A stretch of DNA of 64,000 bases from Rhodopseudomonas palustris (GCF_003591005.1 NZ_QYYD01000004.1:1-64000), one strand, 5' to 3'; positions 8,899-19,180 are shown, counted from the first letter of the stretch. Numbers and translations: made by a program. The notes: generated by a model not told the origin, from the letters alone.

Positions 8899-9762
8899 AT
8901 GATTGACGCAGAGCAGGGTCATCAGCGCGGACTGCCCGCCGAGCTCGACCACGTCATTGTGCTCGTCCACGGTGAGCTTGATGAAGCTGCGGCGGCCTAT
9001 CAGGCCCTCGGATTCCATCTGACGCCGCGCGGCCACCATTCGCTGGGGTCATCCAACAATCTGGCAATCTTCAAGAACAACTATCTCGAGCTGCTGGGCT
9101 ACGAACCCGGCAAGAAGCAGCAGCGTCCCGAGCAGTGGCACGATCCCAAAGGTCTGTCCGGCATCGTCTGGCGCTGCCCGGATCCGGCGCGCGCGCAGCT
9201 CAACGCCGAGCACGCGGGCGTGACGCCAGAGACGCCGCTCGACTTCGTGCGGCCGGTAGAGACCGATGCGGGAACGTTCGATGCCGCCTTCACGGTGCTA
9301 CATCTGCCGAAGCTCGGCTTCGACTATGGCCGGACGTTCTTCTGTCATCACAAGACGCCCGAACTGGTGTGGCGTCCGGAATGGCAAAGCCATCCCAACG
9401 GCGTGCAGAACATCTCCGAATTCGTATTCTGCGGCGACGATCCGCAGGCGGCGCTCGGCCTGTTCGAGGGCATGTTCGGCCCCGGGCTGCTGCAAGAAAT
9501 CTCCGGCAGCTATGGCTTCGACGCCGCGGAAGCGCGCGTCATTGCGCTGACGCGTGAGGCGGCACAGCAGCGCTACGGTGCCGACGCGCCGCTGCCGGAA
9601 GCCGGCAAGACGCAGATGATCGGGCTCGGCTTCAAGACCGCATCGCTCGCGCAAACCGACCAAGCGCTGCAGGCCGGCGGCGTGCCGTTCACCGCAAGCG
9701 ATGGCCGGCTGCGGGTCGGGCCGGCCCACAGCTTCGGCGTCGTCATCGAGTTTTCCGAATAA
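8899..9762 (+). CDS. VOC family protein (glyoxalase_3-like domain)
   Basis: Protein of 287 residues with vicinal-oxygen-chelate features. The start LDHVIVLVHGELDEAAAAYQ is typical of the glyoxalase_3 domain, with metal-site-like HH and NYLELL segments, and a second module near 150-280. Reaction unknown; the superfamily includes dioxygenases, isomerases and lyases. ATG 8899 was chosen because AAGGAAG lies just upstream and family homology begins there; the open frame continues upstream without support. First gene of the ten-gene unit ending at 19106. Confidence 0.8.
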   Translation: MIDAEQGHQRGLPAELDHVIVLVHGELDEAAAAYQALGFHLTPRGHHSLGSSNNLAIFKNNYLELLGYEPGKKQQRPEQWHDPKGLSGIVWRCPDPARAQLNAEHAGVTPETPLDFVRPVETDAGTFDAAFTVLHLPKLGFDYGRTFFCHHKTPELVWRPEWQSHPNGVQNISEFVFCGDDPQAALGLFEGMFGPGLLQEISGSYGFDAAEARVIALTREAAQQRYGADAPLPEAGKTQMIGLGFKTASLAQTDQALQAGGVPFTASDGRLRVGPAHSFGVVIEFSE

Positions 9763-9823
9763 TCGAAACTAACGCCCCCGGCGCCGAGCGCCGCAACACA
9801 CAAAAACGAAAAAGGAGAGATGA

Positions 9824-10837
9824 ATGCGTGCAGTGCTGCTTCGTGACCACGGCGGTCTCGACCAAATGGAGTATGTCGAGGATTTCGCCAATCCGGAGCC
9901 CGGCGAAGGCGACGTGCTGATCAAGGTCAAGGCGACGTCGTACAACTATCACGACATCTTCACCCGCCGCGGCATGCCCGGCATCCGCATTCCGATGCCG
10001 ATCATCATGGGCATCGACATCGCCGGTGAGATCGTCGCGCTCGGCGCCGGCGTCGAAGGCTGGAAGGTCGGCGATCGCGTGCTGATCGATCCGATCAACC
10101 GCGTCGAAGGCGGCCTGATGGGCGAAACCCGCAACGGTGGCCTCGCCGAACTTTGCGTCACGCGCGCGCATCAGCTGATCGCGCTGCCCGACGACATCAC
10201 GTTCGAACAGGCGGCGAGCCTGCCGGTGGCCTACGGCACCGCGCTGCGCATGATGACCACCATCGGCAATGTTTCGGCCGGCGAAAAGGTGCTGATCCTC
10301 GGCGCGTCCGGTGGCGTCGGCATCTGCTGCGTGCAGCTGGCCAAAGCGGCCGGCGCCTATGTGATCGCCTGCGCCGGCTCGGCCGAGAAGGGCAAGCGCC
10401 TCACCGAGATCGGCGCCGACGAGATCATTCTCTACAACGAAGTCGACTTCATGCAGGAATGCCGCACGCGCCACGGCAAGGCGCGCTCCGGCAAGGCCGC
10501 GAAGGGGGCCGGCGTCGACATGGTGGTCAACTTCACCGGCGGCGACACCTGGGTGCCCTCGCTGAAGTGCCTGCGCAAAGGCGGGCGGCTGGTGACCTGC
10601 GGCGCCACCGCGGGGTACGATCCGAAGGAGGACATCCGTTTCATCTGGACCTTCGAACTGCAAATCCTCGGATCGAACGGCTGGGAGCGCGAGGATATTC
10701 TCAAGCTGTTTGAACTGATCCGCGCCGGCAAGATGAAGGCCGTGATCGACCGCACCTTCCCGCTCAAGGACGCGATCGAGGCTATGGGCGTGCTCGAGGA
10801 TCGCAAGGTGCTCGGCAAGCTCGTGGTGACTCCATGA
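9824..10837 (+). CDS. MDR-family oxidoreductase (quinone oxidoreductase/zinc-type alcohol dehydrogenase superfamily)
   Basis: NAD(P)H-dependent oxidoreductase of 337 residues. An N-terminal GroES-like domain (about 1-125) contains GIDIAGEIVALGAGVEGWKVGDRV. The Rossmann domain has LILGASGGVGICCVQLAKAAGA near 155-175. At the position of the catalytic zinc cysteine the sequence reads SYNYHDIFTRR, so a zinc-independent reductase is more likely than a true alcohol dehydrogenase. A strong AAAGGAGAG precedes the ATG. The stop overlaps the next start by four bases. A reductive step on an unsaturated ketone or acyl intermediate is possible. Confidence 0.85.
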   Translation: MRAVLLRDHGGLDQMEYVEDFANPEPGEGDVLIKVKATSYNYHDIFTRRGMPGIRIPMPIIMGIDIAGEIVALGAGVEGWKVGDRVLIDPINRVEGGLMGETRNGGLAELCVTRAHQLIALPDDITFEQAASLPVAYGTALRMMTTIGNVSAGEKVLILGASGGVGICCVQLAKAAGAYVIACAGSAEKGKRLTEIGADEIILYNEVDFMQECRTRHGKARSGKAAKGAGVDMVVNFTGGDTWVPSLKCLRKGGRLVTCGATAGYDPKEDIRFIWTFELQILGSNGWEREDILKLFELIRAGKMKAVIDRTFPLKDAIEAMGVLEDRKVLGKLVVTP

Positions 10838-11268
10838 GCGCTGCGGCCAAGACGCTCGGCGTCGCCGAACTGCAGGCGATGGTCGAGAATTCGCCGTTCA
10901 TCGCGTTCTGCCAGCTCAAGGTAACGGAGCTCGACCTCGAGCAGCAGGTGCTGACGATGTATGCGCCGTTTCGCGCGGAGTTCGAGCGCGGGCCGGGCAC
11001 CAAGCAATGGCACGGCGGCCCGCTCGCCTCGATCATCGACACCGTCGGTGATTTCGCGATCGCCATGATGGTCGGCGGCGGCATCCCGACGATCAACTTC
11101 CGGGTCGACTATCTGCGCCCTGCCGTCGACACGGGACTGGTCGCCAAGGCCACCGTTCGCCGGATCGGCCGCACCGTGGGCGTCGCCGACGTCGATCTGC
11201 TCAACGACAAGGGCGCCCTGGTCGCGATCGGGCGCGGGACCTACGCGATTCCCGCGTCGGGTAACTGA
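10834..11268 (+). CDS. PaaI-type hotdog-fold thioesterase
   Basis: Small acyl-CoA thioesterase of 144 residues. The hotdog signature WHGGPLASIIDTVGDFA (about 58-74) has HGG and the acidic residue, and the central strand INFRVDYLRPA follows. Such enzymes hydrolyse aromatic or short-chain acyl-CoAs, often releasing CoA from dead-end thioesters. Its start overlaps the upstream stop (ATGA). The acyl-CoA ligase six genes downstream in the same unit suggests the two act in one CoA-dependent route. Confidence 0.85.
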   Translation: MSAAAKTLGVAELQAMVENSPFIAFCQLKVTELDLEQQVLTMYAPFRAEFERGPGTKQWHGGPLASIIDTVGDFAIAMMVGGGIPTINFRVDYLRPAVDTGLVAKATVRRIGRTVGVADVDLLNDKGALVAIGRGTYAIPASGN

Positions 11269-11344
11269 TCTTCACAGCATCTCCGCCGAGCCAAGCTCGG
11301 CGGACCAACTGACAATTTTCACCAGTTCGGGATCGAGGTTCGAG

Positions 11345-12952
11345 ATGACCAGCACCATCAACAGACGCGTATTTCTTGGTACGTCCGCCCTTGCGGCGAT
11401 TGCAGCCGGCACCTCACTTGGATTTCCATCCGCTGCGTCCGCGCAGGGAACGCCGAAGAAGGGCGGCGTGCTGGTCGCGACCTGGGGCGGATTCGAGCCG
11501 CAGGCGGTGTTCGTTCCCGGCGGCGGCGGCTCCAGCCCGCTGATCAGCTCCACCAAGATCCTCGAGCCGCTCCTGCGCCAGGATAGCAAGGCGGGCTTTC
11601 TCCCGGTACTCGCCACCGACGTCAAACCGTCGGCAGACTTCAAGTCCTACGACATTGTTCTGCGCAAAGGCGTGACGTGGCACGACGGCAAGCCGTTCAC
11701 CGCTGACGACGTCGTGTTCAGCATCAACAAATACTGGCTTCCGACCATCGCCAAGGCGGCGCTGAAGAATGTCTCCGGAGCCGAGGCGACCGAGGACGGG
11801 GTTCGGGTCACCTTCAGCGAGCCGACGCCGGAGTTCTTCTTCAAGTCGGTGCTGGCGACCTCACTGGTCATTCCCAAGCACGTCTATGACGGCTCGGAGA
11901 TCTCGACCAACCCTGCCAACAACGCACCGATCGGCACCGGTCCGTTCAAGTTCAAGCAGTGGGTGCGCGGCAGCCACATCGAATACGCCGCCAACGACAA
12001 ATATTGGGACGCCGGAAAGCCCTATCTCAACGGTTTGGTGATGCGCTACTGGCGCGACGCGGCGTCGCGCACCGCAGCGCTCGAAGCCGACGAACTGCAA
12101 CTCGGTATCTTCAATCCGATCCCGACGCCGGACATCGACCGGCTGTCGAAGTCCGGCAAGTTCGTCGCCTCGACCGACGGCTATCTCGGCGCCGCCTGGG
12201 CGTCGACGATCGAGTTCAACAGCCGCCGCGACATCGTCAAGGATCCGGCGGTGCGCCGTGCGCTGCTCACCGCCATCGACCGCGCGACCATCGCGGACGT
12301 GGTGTATTTCGGTCGCGCCAAGCCCGGCACCTCCTTCGTCAGCTCGACCAACACGAAATTCTACAATCCGAAGCTGCCGCATTACGAGTTCGACGCCAAG
12401 AAGGCCGGCAAGATGCTCGACGACGCCGGCTACCCGAAGAAGGGCAAGACGCGCTTCAAGGTGCACCTGCTCGCCGCCGGCTGGTTCGAGGAGAACGGCA
12501 AGGTCGGCCAGTTCGTGAAGCAGAACCTCGAGGACATCGGCGTCGAGGTGACGCTGACGGTGCCGGATCGCGCGACCTCGCTGAAGCAGATCTACGGCGA
12601 TTACGACTACGACATCGCGCTGTCGAACTACGCGGCGCGGGTCGAGCTGGTTCCGCAGCAGACCGACTATCTCACCACCAGCGGCATCGTGAAGGGCGCC
12701 GCCTTCCGCAACGCCACCGGCTATTCCAATCCCGAGGTCGACGACCTCGTTGCCAAGATGTCGGTCGAGACCGACGAGGCCAAGCGCAAGGACTTGGCCT
12801 TCAAATTGCAGGAGATCGCGGCGCGCGACCTGCCGATCACCGTCCTGGTCGAGCTGATCCCGACCACGATGATGGCCAAGAAGGTCAAGGGTGTCGGCAA
12901 CCGCGCCGATATTTCGGCGGACAGCCTGTCGGACGCCTGGCTCGACGTCTGA
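11345..12952 (+). CDS. ABC transporter substrate-binding protein, Dpp/Opp (SBP_bac_5) type
   Basis: Periplasmic binding protein of 535 residues. The N-end has a twin-arginine motif (Asn6-Arg7-Arg8-Val-Phe-Leu-Gly) and a hydrophobic stretch ending at ASAQG, so export by Tat is likely. The mature protein has the SBP_bac_5 pattern: LEPLLRQD, WHDGKPFTADDVVFS, GTGPFKFKQWVRGSHIEYAAND and DPAVRRALLTAIDR. The ligand could be a peptide, opine, nickel complex or other small molecule. It leads the transporter genes 12973-16810, 76 bases after the thioesterase gene. Confidence 0.9.
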   Translation: MTSTINRRVFLGTSALAAIAAGTSLGFPSAASAQGTPKKGGVLVATWGGFEPQAVFVPGGGGSSPLISSTKILEPLLRQDSKAGFLPVLATDVKPSADFKSYDIVLRKGVTWHDGKPFTADDVVFSINKYWLPTIAKAALKNVSGAEATEDGVRVTFSEPTPEFFFKSVLATSLVIPKHVYDGSEISTNPANNAPIGTGPFKFKQWVRGSHIEYAANDKYWDAGKPYLNGLVMRYWRDAASRTAALEADELQLGIFNPIPTPDIDRLSKSGKFVASTDGYLGAAWASTIEFNSRRDIVKDPAVRRALLTAIDRATIADVVYFGRAKPGTSFVSSTNTKFYNPKLPHYEFDAKKAGKMLDDAGYPKKGKTRFKVHLLAAGWFEENGKVGQFVKQNLEDIGVEVTLTVPDRATSLKQIYGDYDYDIALSNYAARVELVPQQTDYLTTSGIVKGAAFRNATGYSNPEVDDLVAKMSVETDEAKRKDLAFKLQEIAARDLPITVLVELIPTTMMAKKVKGVGNRADISADSLSDAWLDV

Positions 12953-12972
12953 ACCCCAGAGGAGATGAAGTG

Positions 12973-13941
12973 ATGAAACGCTCGATCGTACGACGACTGT
13001 TTCAGATCATCTCGCTCATCCTCGGCGTCATCGTGATGAACTTCACGCTCATCCAGATGGCGCCGGGATCGCTGCTCGACATCATGACCTCCGAGCAGCA
13101 GGTCACCGACCCGGCGACGCTGGAGCATCTCAAGCACCTCTACGGCCTCGATCAGCCGGCGATCGTGCAGCTGCTGCGCTACACCTGGTCGGTGTTCAGC
13201 TTCGATCTCGGCTATTCGTATCGGCAGAACGCGCCGGTGTTCGACATCATCATGGCGCAGCTGCCCTCGACGCTGCTGCTGATGTTGACGTCGCTCGGCG
13301 TGGCGGTGACGCTCGGCATGATCGCCGGCGTGATCGCCTCCGTGAAAGTCAATACCGCCTGGGACGTGGTGATTTCGCTCGCCGCAGTGTTCTTCTTCGC
13401 CGCGCCGACGTTCTGGCTCGGCATCATGCTGATCATCTTCTTCGCCGTGCATCTCGATTGGCTGCCGGTCGGCGGCATGACCACAATCGGCGAGCAGTTC
13501 GGGCCGGTCGGGCAGGTGGTCGACGTGATCCGCCACCTCATCCTGCCGGCGCTGTCGCTCGGCCTGTTCTACGCCGCGATCTACACGCGAGTGATGCGGG
13601 CTTCGATGCTCGAAGTGTTCTCGCTCGACTTCGTCCGCACCGCGCGCGCCAAGGGCCTCAGCAAGACCCGCGTGATCCTGGCCCACGTGTTCCGCAACGC
13701 GCTGCTGCCGGTGGTGACGCTGCTCGGCCTGCAACTCGGCACCGTGCTCGGCGGTTCGGTGGTGATCGAGGCGGTGTTCTCCTGGCCGGGCATCGGCAGC
13801 CTGATGCTCGACAGCGTGATGAGCCGCAACTACCCGGTTGTGCTGGGCGTGTTCGTTCTGTCGGCGGTGGTCGTCGCCGTCGCCAATCTGCTGGTCGATC
13901 TTGCCTACTACCGGCTCGATCCGCGCATCCGGAGCCGATGA
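12973..13941 (+). CDS. ABC transporter permease, DppB/OppB type
   Basis: Inner-membrane permease of 322 residues with about six membrane spans. The N-terminal LIQMAPGSLLDIM and ADDP-like segment are typical of DppB. The EAA loop is near 215-245 (FVRTARAKGLSKTRVILAHV) and PGIGSLMLDSVMSRNYPVV lies near the end. Start chosen at ATG 12973, seven bases after GGAGATG; the open frame runs much further upstream inside the binding-protein gene. The stop overlaps the next start (ATGA). Confidence 0.92.
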   Translation: MKRSIVRRLFQIISLILGVIVMNFTLIQMAPGSLLDIMTSEQQVTDPATLEHLKHLYGLDQPAIVQLLRYTWSVFSFDLGYSYRQNAPVFDIIMAQLPSTLLLMLTSLGVAVTLGMIAGVIASVKVNTAWDVVISLAAVFFFAAPTFWLGIMLIIFFAVHLDWLPVGGMTTIGEQFGPVGQVVDVIRHLILPALSLGLFYAAIYTRVMRASMLEVFSLDFVRTARAKGLSKTRVILAHVFRNALLPVVTLLGLQLGTVLGGSVVIEAVFSWPGIGSLMLDSVMSRNYPVVLGVFVLSAVVVAVANLLVDLAYYRLDPRIRSR

Positions 13942-14795
13942 TCATGAAAGATCGATCCGCGTTTGCCGAGTTTGCCGTGCGCTTCGCCCGTAACCGCGGC
14001 GCGCTGCTCGGCATGATCATCCTCGTCGTGGTGCTCGGGCTGGCGCTCGCCGCGCCCTGGCTGATCGATGCCAATCCGCTGCGCATCGTGTCGCGCCCGG
14101 AAGTGTGGCCGTTCACCAATCCGCGCTTCCCGCTCGGCACCGACTCGATTGGTCGCAACATCTTCGCCATGGTGGCCTATGGCGCCCGCACTACGCTGAT
14201 GATCGGCATCGTGGCGGCCTTGACCGCCACCGTGATCGGCGTCGTCATCGGCGCGGCGGCGGCGTGGTTCGGCGGCTGGATCGACGAGATCCTGACCCGG
14301 ATCACCGAGCTGTTCCAGACCGTGCCGAACATCCTCTTGATCATGACGGTGGTGGCGATCCTCGGCCAGACCATCGACAACATCACCATGGCGATCGGCG
14401 TGACGATGTGGCCCGGCATCGCCCGGATGACGCGCGCCGAATTCCTCACTTTAAAGAACCGCGAGTTCGTGCTGGCGTGCCGGTCGATGGGCATGAGCAA
14501 TCTCCGGATCATGGCGGCCGAGATCCTGCCCAACGCCATTCCGCCGGTGATCGTGCTGGCCTCGGTGATTATCGGCAGCTCGATCCTGTTCGAGAGCGCG
14601 ATTTCGTTTCTGGGGCTCGGGGATCCGAACGTGGCGAGCTGGGGCGCGCTGATTGGCGACGGTCGCACGTTGATCCGCCGCTCCTGGTACATCTGCGCGA
14701 TCCCCGGCGTTGCGATCATGCTCACCGTGCTGGCGATGAACCTGATCGGCGACGGGCTCAACGATGCGCTCAATCCCAAGCTGAGGGACCGCTGA
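13938..14795 (+). CDS. ABC transporter permease, DppC/OppC type
   Basis: Second permease of the Dpp-type importer, 285 residues. The N-terminal span around 20-45 is followed by [24 protein letters not shown], the hallmark of DppC proteins. The EAA loop [20 protein letters not shown] and a late [21 protein letters not shown] are also present. The ATG at 13938 overlaps the DppB-like stop; an internal ATG at 13944 is an alternative. Confidence 0.92.
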   Translation: MIMKDRSAFAEFAVRFARNRGALLGMIILVVVLGLALAAPWLIDANPLRIVSRPEVWPFTNPRFPLGTDSIGRNIFAMVAYGARTTLMIGIVAALTATVIGVVIGAAAAWFGGWIDEILTRITELFQTVPNILLIMTVVAILGQTIDNITMAIGVTMWPGIARMTRAEFLTLKNREFVLACRSMGMSNLRIMAAEILPNAIPPVIVLASVIIGSSILFESAISFLGLGDPNVASWGALIGDGRTLIRRSWYICAIPGVAIMLTVLAMNLIGDGLNDALNPKLRDR

Positions 14796-14796
14796 G

Positions 14797-15801
14797 ATGG
14801 CGGCACTGCTCGAAATCCGCGATCTCGAAGTCGACCTGTTCACCCGGCGCGGCGTGCTGCGCGCGATCGACCGCTTCTCGCTCACCGTCGGGCACGGCGA
14901 GACGCTCGGGCTGGTCGGCGAATCCGGCTGCGGCAAGTCGATGACGTCACTGGCGATCATGGGCCTCTTGCCGATGCCGCCGGCCAAGATCACCGGCGGC
15001 GCCATCCTGCTCGAAGGCCGCGATCTGACCAAGCTGAGCGACACAAAGATGCAGGCGGTGCGCGGCCGCGAGATCGGGATCATCTTCCAGGACCCGATGA
15101 GCTCGCTCAATCCGGTGTACACGGTGGGCTATCAGCTCGCCGAAGTGCTGCGCCGCCACTTCAGGCTCGATCGCCGCGCCGCCGAGGCGCGGGCGCTGCA
15201 ACTGCTGGACCGTGTGCACATTCCGGACGCGCGGCGCCGGCTCGATGCCTATCCGCACGAACTATCCGGCGGCATGAACCAGCGCGTCGTAATTGCCATG
15301 GCGATCGCCTGCGAGCCGAAGCTGCTGATTGCCGACGAGCCGACGACGGCGCTCGACGTCACCATCCAGGCGCAGATCATCGAGCTCTTGAAGGAGATCC
15401 AGCGCGAATCCCGAATGGGGATGATCTTCATCACCCACGATCTCGGCGTGATCGCCGACGTCGCCGACCGCGTCACCGTGATGTACGCCGGCAAGACCGC
15501 CGAGGAAGCGCCGGTCGACGTGTTGTTCGACGATCCGCGCCATCCCTACACCCGCGGTCTAATCGGCGCGACGCCGAAGCCGGGCGACGAACGGCGCCAT
15601 CGTCTGGTGGAAATTCCTGGCACCGTGCCGGGCCTGTCGGATCGTCCGAAAGGCTGCGCCTTCGCCAATCGCTGTCCGCTGGTGTTCGATCGCTGCCGCG
15701 TCGAACAGCCGGCGCTGATCTCACAGGGCGCCGGACACGCGGCCGCCTGTTTCCTGGCTGACGAAATGGAGGACCGCCATGTCGCTTCTGTCGGTGCGTA
15801 G
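14797..15801 (+). CDS. ABC transporter ATP-binding protein, DppD/OppD type
   Basis: ATPase of 334 residues. Walker [12 protein letters not shown] is near 42-52, with [17 protein letters not shown], signature [14 protein letters not shown], Walker [13 protein letters not shown] and switch [11 protein letters not shown]. The C-terminal oligopeptide/dipeptide extension has a Cys-rich motif ([15 protein letters not shown]), likely for metal or structural binding as in DppD. One base separates it from the upstream stop. It overlaps the next ATPase gene by 23 bases. Confidence 0.94.
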   Translation: MAALLEIRDLEVDLFTRRGVLRAIDRFSLTVGHGETLGLVGESGCGKSMTSLAIMGLLPMPPAKITGGAILLEGRDLTKLSDTKMQAVRGREIGIIFQDPMSSLNPVYTVGYQLAEVLRRHFRLDRRAAEARALQLLDRVHIPDARRRLDAYPHELSGGMNQRVVIAMAIACEPKLLIADEPTTALDVTIQAQIIELLKEIQRESRMGMIFITHDLGVIADVADRVTVMYAGKTAEEAPVDVLFDDPRHPYTRGLIGATPKPGDERRHRLVEIPGTVPGLSDRPKGCAFANRCPLVFDRCRVEQPALISQGAGHAAACFLADEMEDRHVASVGA

Positions 15802-16810
15802 CCTCGTCGTCGACTACAAGACGTCGTCCGGCGTCGTCCACGCGGTGAACGATGTCAGCCTGGACATCGCTCCAGGCGAGACCGTCGGTCTCGTCGGCGA
15901 ATCGGGTTGCGGCAAGTCCACGCTGGGTAAAGCCATCATGCATCTGATCCCGGCGACGGACGGGCAGATCGTGCTGGATGGTCAGAACATCACCAGCCTG
16001 TCGCCGTCGGCGATGCGGCCGATCCGATCCAAGATGCAGATGATCTTCCAGGACCCGCACAATTCACTCAACCCGCGGCGCACCGTCGGCAATCTGATCG
16101 CGCAGCCGCTGCAGGTCGCCGGCTACGACAAGGCGGCGATCAAAGCGCGGGTGTCCGAGCTGATGGGGCAGGTCGGCTTATCGCCCGACGCCGCATCGCG
16201 CTATCCGCATGAGTTCTCCGGCGGCCAGCGGCAGCGCATCGGCATCGCCCGGGCGCTCGCGCTGAAGCCCAAGCTGGTGATCTGCGACGAGCCGGTGTCG
16301 GCGCTCGACGTCTCGATCCGGGCTCAGGTGATCAACCTGCTGCAGGACCTGTCGGACAAGCTCGGCGTGTCCTATCTGTTCATCTCGCACGATCTGACGA
16401 TGGTTCAGCACATCGCCAACAAGTTGATCGTGATGTATCTCGGCCGGATCGTCGAGACCGGCTCGGCCGAGACGATCTGGAAGCACCCCGCGCATCCGTA
16501 CACGCAGGCGTTGCTCGCCGCCGCGCCGGTGGCCGATCCGCACGTCATGCGCAGCCGGAATCGCTTTGTGCTACAGGGCGACCTGCCGAGCCCAGCCAAT
16601 CTGCCGCAAGGTTGTGCATTCTCGACCCGCTGCCCGTTCGTCACCGACCGCTGCCGGCAAGAACGGCCTATTCTCCGGCCATTCGGCGACAACCGGAATG
16701 CGGCCTGTCACTACGATCTCGTCGATCAGCTCGCCAGCACGGCAAGCGCATCGGTTTCATCCCTCGGCCGCAAGGCTGAAGGAAAATATAAGGTAGGAGC
16801 ACGTGCATGA
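15779..16810 (+). CDS. ABC transporter ATP-binding protein, DppF/OppF type
   Basis: Second ATPase of the importer, 343 residues. Walker [33 protein letters not shown], signature [15 protein letters not shown], Walker [16 protein letters not shown] and H-loop [11 protein letters not shown] are all intact. The C-terminal extension carries [15 protein letters not shown]. It overlaps the DppD-like gene upstream and, by four bases, the acyl-CoA ligase gene downstream, tying import to CoA activation. Confidence 0.94.
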   Translation: MSLLSVRSLVVDYKTSSGVVHAVNDVSLDIAPGETVGLVGESGCGKSTLGKAIMHLIPATDGQIVLDGQNITSLSPSAMRPIRSKMQMIFQDPHNSLNPRRTVGNLIAQPLQVAGYDKAAIKARVSELMGQVGLSPDAASRYPHEFSGGQRQRIGIARALALKPKLVICDEPVSALDVSIRAQVINLLQDLSDKLGVSYLFISHDLTMVQHIANKLIVMYLGRIVETGSAETIWKHPAHPYTQALLAAAPVADPHVMRSRNRFVLQGDLPSPANLPQGCAFSTRCPFVTDRCRQERPILRPFGDNRNAACHYDLVDQLASTASASVSSLGRKAEGKYKVGARA

Positions 16811-18345
16811 GCTTCCGATGGAAGAACCTCGGCGATCTGGTGGATCGCTCCCGCGATCTCGATCGCCCTGCGATCATCGATCTGCGGACAGCTGAGCCAA
16901 GGGTGTGGAGCCATGTCGAAATCGACCGGCTCGCCAACGGCGTGGCGTCCTACCTGACGAAGCTCGGCCTTGCGCGGGGAACGACGGTCGCGATTCTGTC
17001 ACTAAACCGTGCCGAGTACATCGCGGCGTATTTCGGCATCATGCGCGCTGGCTTCGTGGCGCTGCCGGTCAACACCAAGCAGCCGGCGGAGACCATCGAC
17101 TTCGTGCTGCGCGACTCCGATACCAAGTTTGCCTTCGTCGATGCGGCGTCGCGTCCCTCGCTGCCCGAAGGCTTGGCGTTTCTTGATTTCGACGATGTGG
17201 GACCCGACGGCTTTGCCACGCGCATCGTGCCGGGCGACTTCGAAACCGTCGAGGCGCAGCCGGGCGAGCTCGGCCAAATCCTGTACACCTCTGGCTCCAC
17301 CGGGCGGCCGAAGGGTGTCGAGCTCAGCCACGACAGCCAGCTGTGGGCGCTCGCCGCCAAAGGCGTCAGCGCCGACGCCTGCGACGAGGTCTACATCATC
17401 GCCCAGCCGCTGTTCCACATGAACGGGCTGTTCGGCGCCAAGAGCGTCTTCGCAAGCAACGCCAGCATGGTGCTGATGCCCGGCTTCGACGGCCGGCGCT
17501 ATCTGCAGGCGTTGGCGGATCATGGCGTCACCGCGGTGACTGCCGTGCCGACGATGTTCGCGCGGCTCTTGCGCGAGCCCGATCTTCTCGCCGTCAACGA
17601 CTACAGCAAGCTCAAGCGGCTGGCATTGGCTTCGGCGCCGATCACCCGCGCCATGGCCGACAAGATCCAGGCGGCGTTTCCGCACGCGCAGCTGACCCAC
17701 GGCTACGGCACCACGGAAGCCGGGCCCTCGGTGTTCGGGCCGCATCCGGGCGGCAAGGCACCGCCGCCGCTGACGATCGGCTATCCGATCGATCCGTCGA
17801 TGGTGAAGCTGGTCGATGGCCCCAGCGATGACGAGGGCGTGCTGCTGATGCGCAATCCGGCGCTGATGGCGCGCTATCGCGGCATGCCGGAGAAGACCGC
17901 TTCGGTGTTCCGCGACGGCTGGTACTACAGCGGCGACGTGATGCGCCGCGATGCCGACGGCTTCTATTACTTTATCGGCCGCGCCGACGACATGTTCGTA
18001 TGCGGCGGCGAAAACATCTATCCGGGCGACGTCGAGAAGATGCTGGAGACGCATCCGGCGGTGCGCCAGGCCGCGGTCGTGCCGCTCGCCGACGAAGAAC
18101 GCGGCCAGATGCCGGTGGCCTTCCTGGTGCTCGCCGACGGCAAGAGCGCCACCACCGAGGACATCAAGGCCTACGCGCTGCGCAACGGCCCGACCTATCA
18201 GCATCCGCGCCGCGTCAGCTTCGTCGCCGATCTGCCGTGGGCCGGCACCAACAAGATCGACCGCGCGGCGCTGATCCGCGAAGCCAAGGAGCTCGAAGCC
18301 TCAGGCGGCTGGTCGGTGGCCTCCACCGCGGATGCCGCCGCATGA
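16807..18345 (+). CDS. AMP-forming acyl-CoA synthetase (acid-CoA ligase)
   Basis: ANL-family ligase of 512 residues that activates a carboxylic acid through an acyl-adenylate. The P-loop YTSGSTGRPKGVELSHD lies near 159-175, with YGTTEAGPS near 300, YSGDVMRRDADGFYYFIGRADDM, and the hinge plus GGENIYP leading into the mobile C-terminal domain. The catalytic lysine lies in GTNKIDRAAL near the end. Acid substrate not predictable. It is translationally coupled to the ATPase gene upstream and the SDR gene downstream. Confidence 0.9.
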   Translation: MSFRWKNLGDLVDRSRDLDRPAIIDLRTAEPRVWSHVEIDRLANGVASYLTKLGLARGTTVAILSLNRAEYIAAYFGIMRAGFVALPVNTKQPAETIDFVLRDSDTKFAFVDAASRPSLPEGLAFLDFDDVGPDGFATRIVPGDFETVEAQPGELGQILYTSGSTGRPKGVELSHDSQLWALAAKGVSADACDEVYIIAQPLFHMNGLFGAKSVFASNASMVLMPGFDGRRYLQALADHGVTAVTAVPTMFARLLREPDLLAVNDYSKLKRLALASAPITRAMADKIQAAFPHAQLTHGYGTTEAGPSVFGPHPGGKAPPPLTIGYPIDPSMVKLVDGPSDDEGVLLMRNPALMARYRGMPEKTASVFRDGWYYSGDVMRRDADGFYYFIGRADDMFVCGGENIYPGDVEKMLETHPAVRQAAVVPLADEERGQMPVAFLVLADGKSATTEDIKAYALRNGPTYQHPRRVSFVADLPWAGTNKIDRAALIREAKELEASGGWSVASTADAAA

Positions 18346-19106
18346 GCGGCTCGCTGGCAGGCAAGACCGCGCTGGTCACCGGCTCGAGCCGCGGCATCGG
18401 CCGCGCCATCGCAGTCGCCGCGGCGCGCGAAGGCGCGCTGGTCGGCGTGCACTACGCCGGCGGCGCCGATGCGGCACAGGAGACGCTCGAGGCGATCAAG
18501 GCCGGCGGCGGCGACGGCTTTCTGCTGCAGGCCGATCTGTCCGAGCGCGGCGGCCCCGCCGCGCTGGCGACGGCCTTTCTCGACCAAGTCGAGCAGCGCA
18601 CCGGCGCACGCCAATTCGATCTTCTAGTCAACAATGCCGGCTATGGCGGGCGCTACCGCATCGACGAGGTCGACGACGCCATCTTCGATCGCATGATCGC
18701 GGTGAATTTCCGCGCGCCGTTCTTCCTGACGCGGGCGCTGCACCCGGCCATCAAAGACGGCGGCCGCATCGTCAACGTCTCGTCGATGGGCACCCGCGCG
18801 GCGTTTCCGGATATGAGCATCTACGCGCCGTCCAAGGCGGCGCTCGAGACGCTGAGCATCGTGCTCGCCAAGCAGCTCGGCCCGCGCGGCATCACCGTCA
18901 ACGCCGTGCTGCCCGGTGCCACCGTCACCGACATGAACCCGCTCGACAAGGACCCGACCCGCGCCGCCGCCGCGATCCAGACCATCGCGCTCGGCCGGCT
19001 CGGCCAAACCGGCGACATCGCCGCCGTGGTGATGGTTCTGCTGTCGGACGCCGGCGGCTGGATCACCGGCCAACGCATCGACGCGTCGGGCGGGCAGCGG
19101 ATTTGA
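18342..19106 (+). CDS. SDR family oxidoreductase
   Basis: Classical short-chain dehydrogenase/reductase of 254 residues. The cofactor motif VTGSSRGIGRAIA starts near residue 11, NNAG lies near 95, the catalytic serine is in VNVSSMGTRAA and the tyrosine-lysine pair in YAPSKAALE; the C-end has GGWITGQRIDASGG. The segment around 65-85 is slightly longer than in FabG. It probably acts on a hydroxyacyl or ketone intermediate. Last gene of the unit, overlapping the ligase stop by four bases. Confidence 0.9.
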   Translation: MSGSLAGKTALVTGSSRGIGRAIAVAAAREGALVGVHYAGGADAAQETLEAIKAGGGDGFLLQADLSERGGPAALATAFLDQVEQRTGARQFDLLVNNAGYGGRYRIDEVDDAIFDRMIAVNFRAPFFLTRALHPAIKDGGRIVNVSSMGTRAAFPDMSIYAPSKAALETLSIVLAKQLGPRGITVNAVLPGATVTDMNPLDKDPTRAAAAIQTIALGRLGQTGDIAAVVMVLLSDAGGWITGQRIDASGGQRI

Positions 19107-19180
19107 TCGCAGAACGCTTCGCCGATGAGTTGCTGTGTCTGTGCACGGGCACCGCTTCGTTAAAAACGAACGTCTCCACG

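Noticed and set aside
11861-12466. 201-codon minus-strand frame inside the Dpp-type binding protein gene
   Set aside because: Shadow frame; the sense protein is a full-length SBP_bac_5 member.
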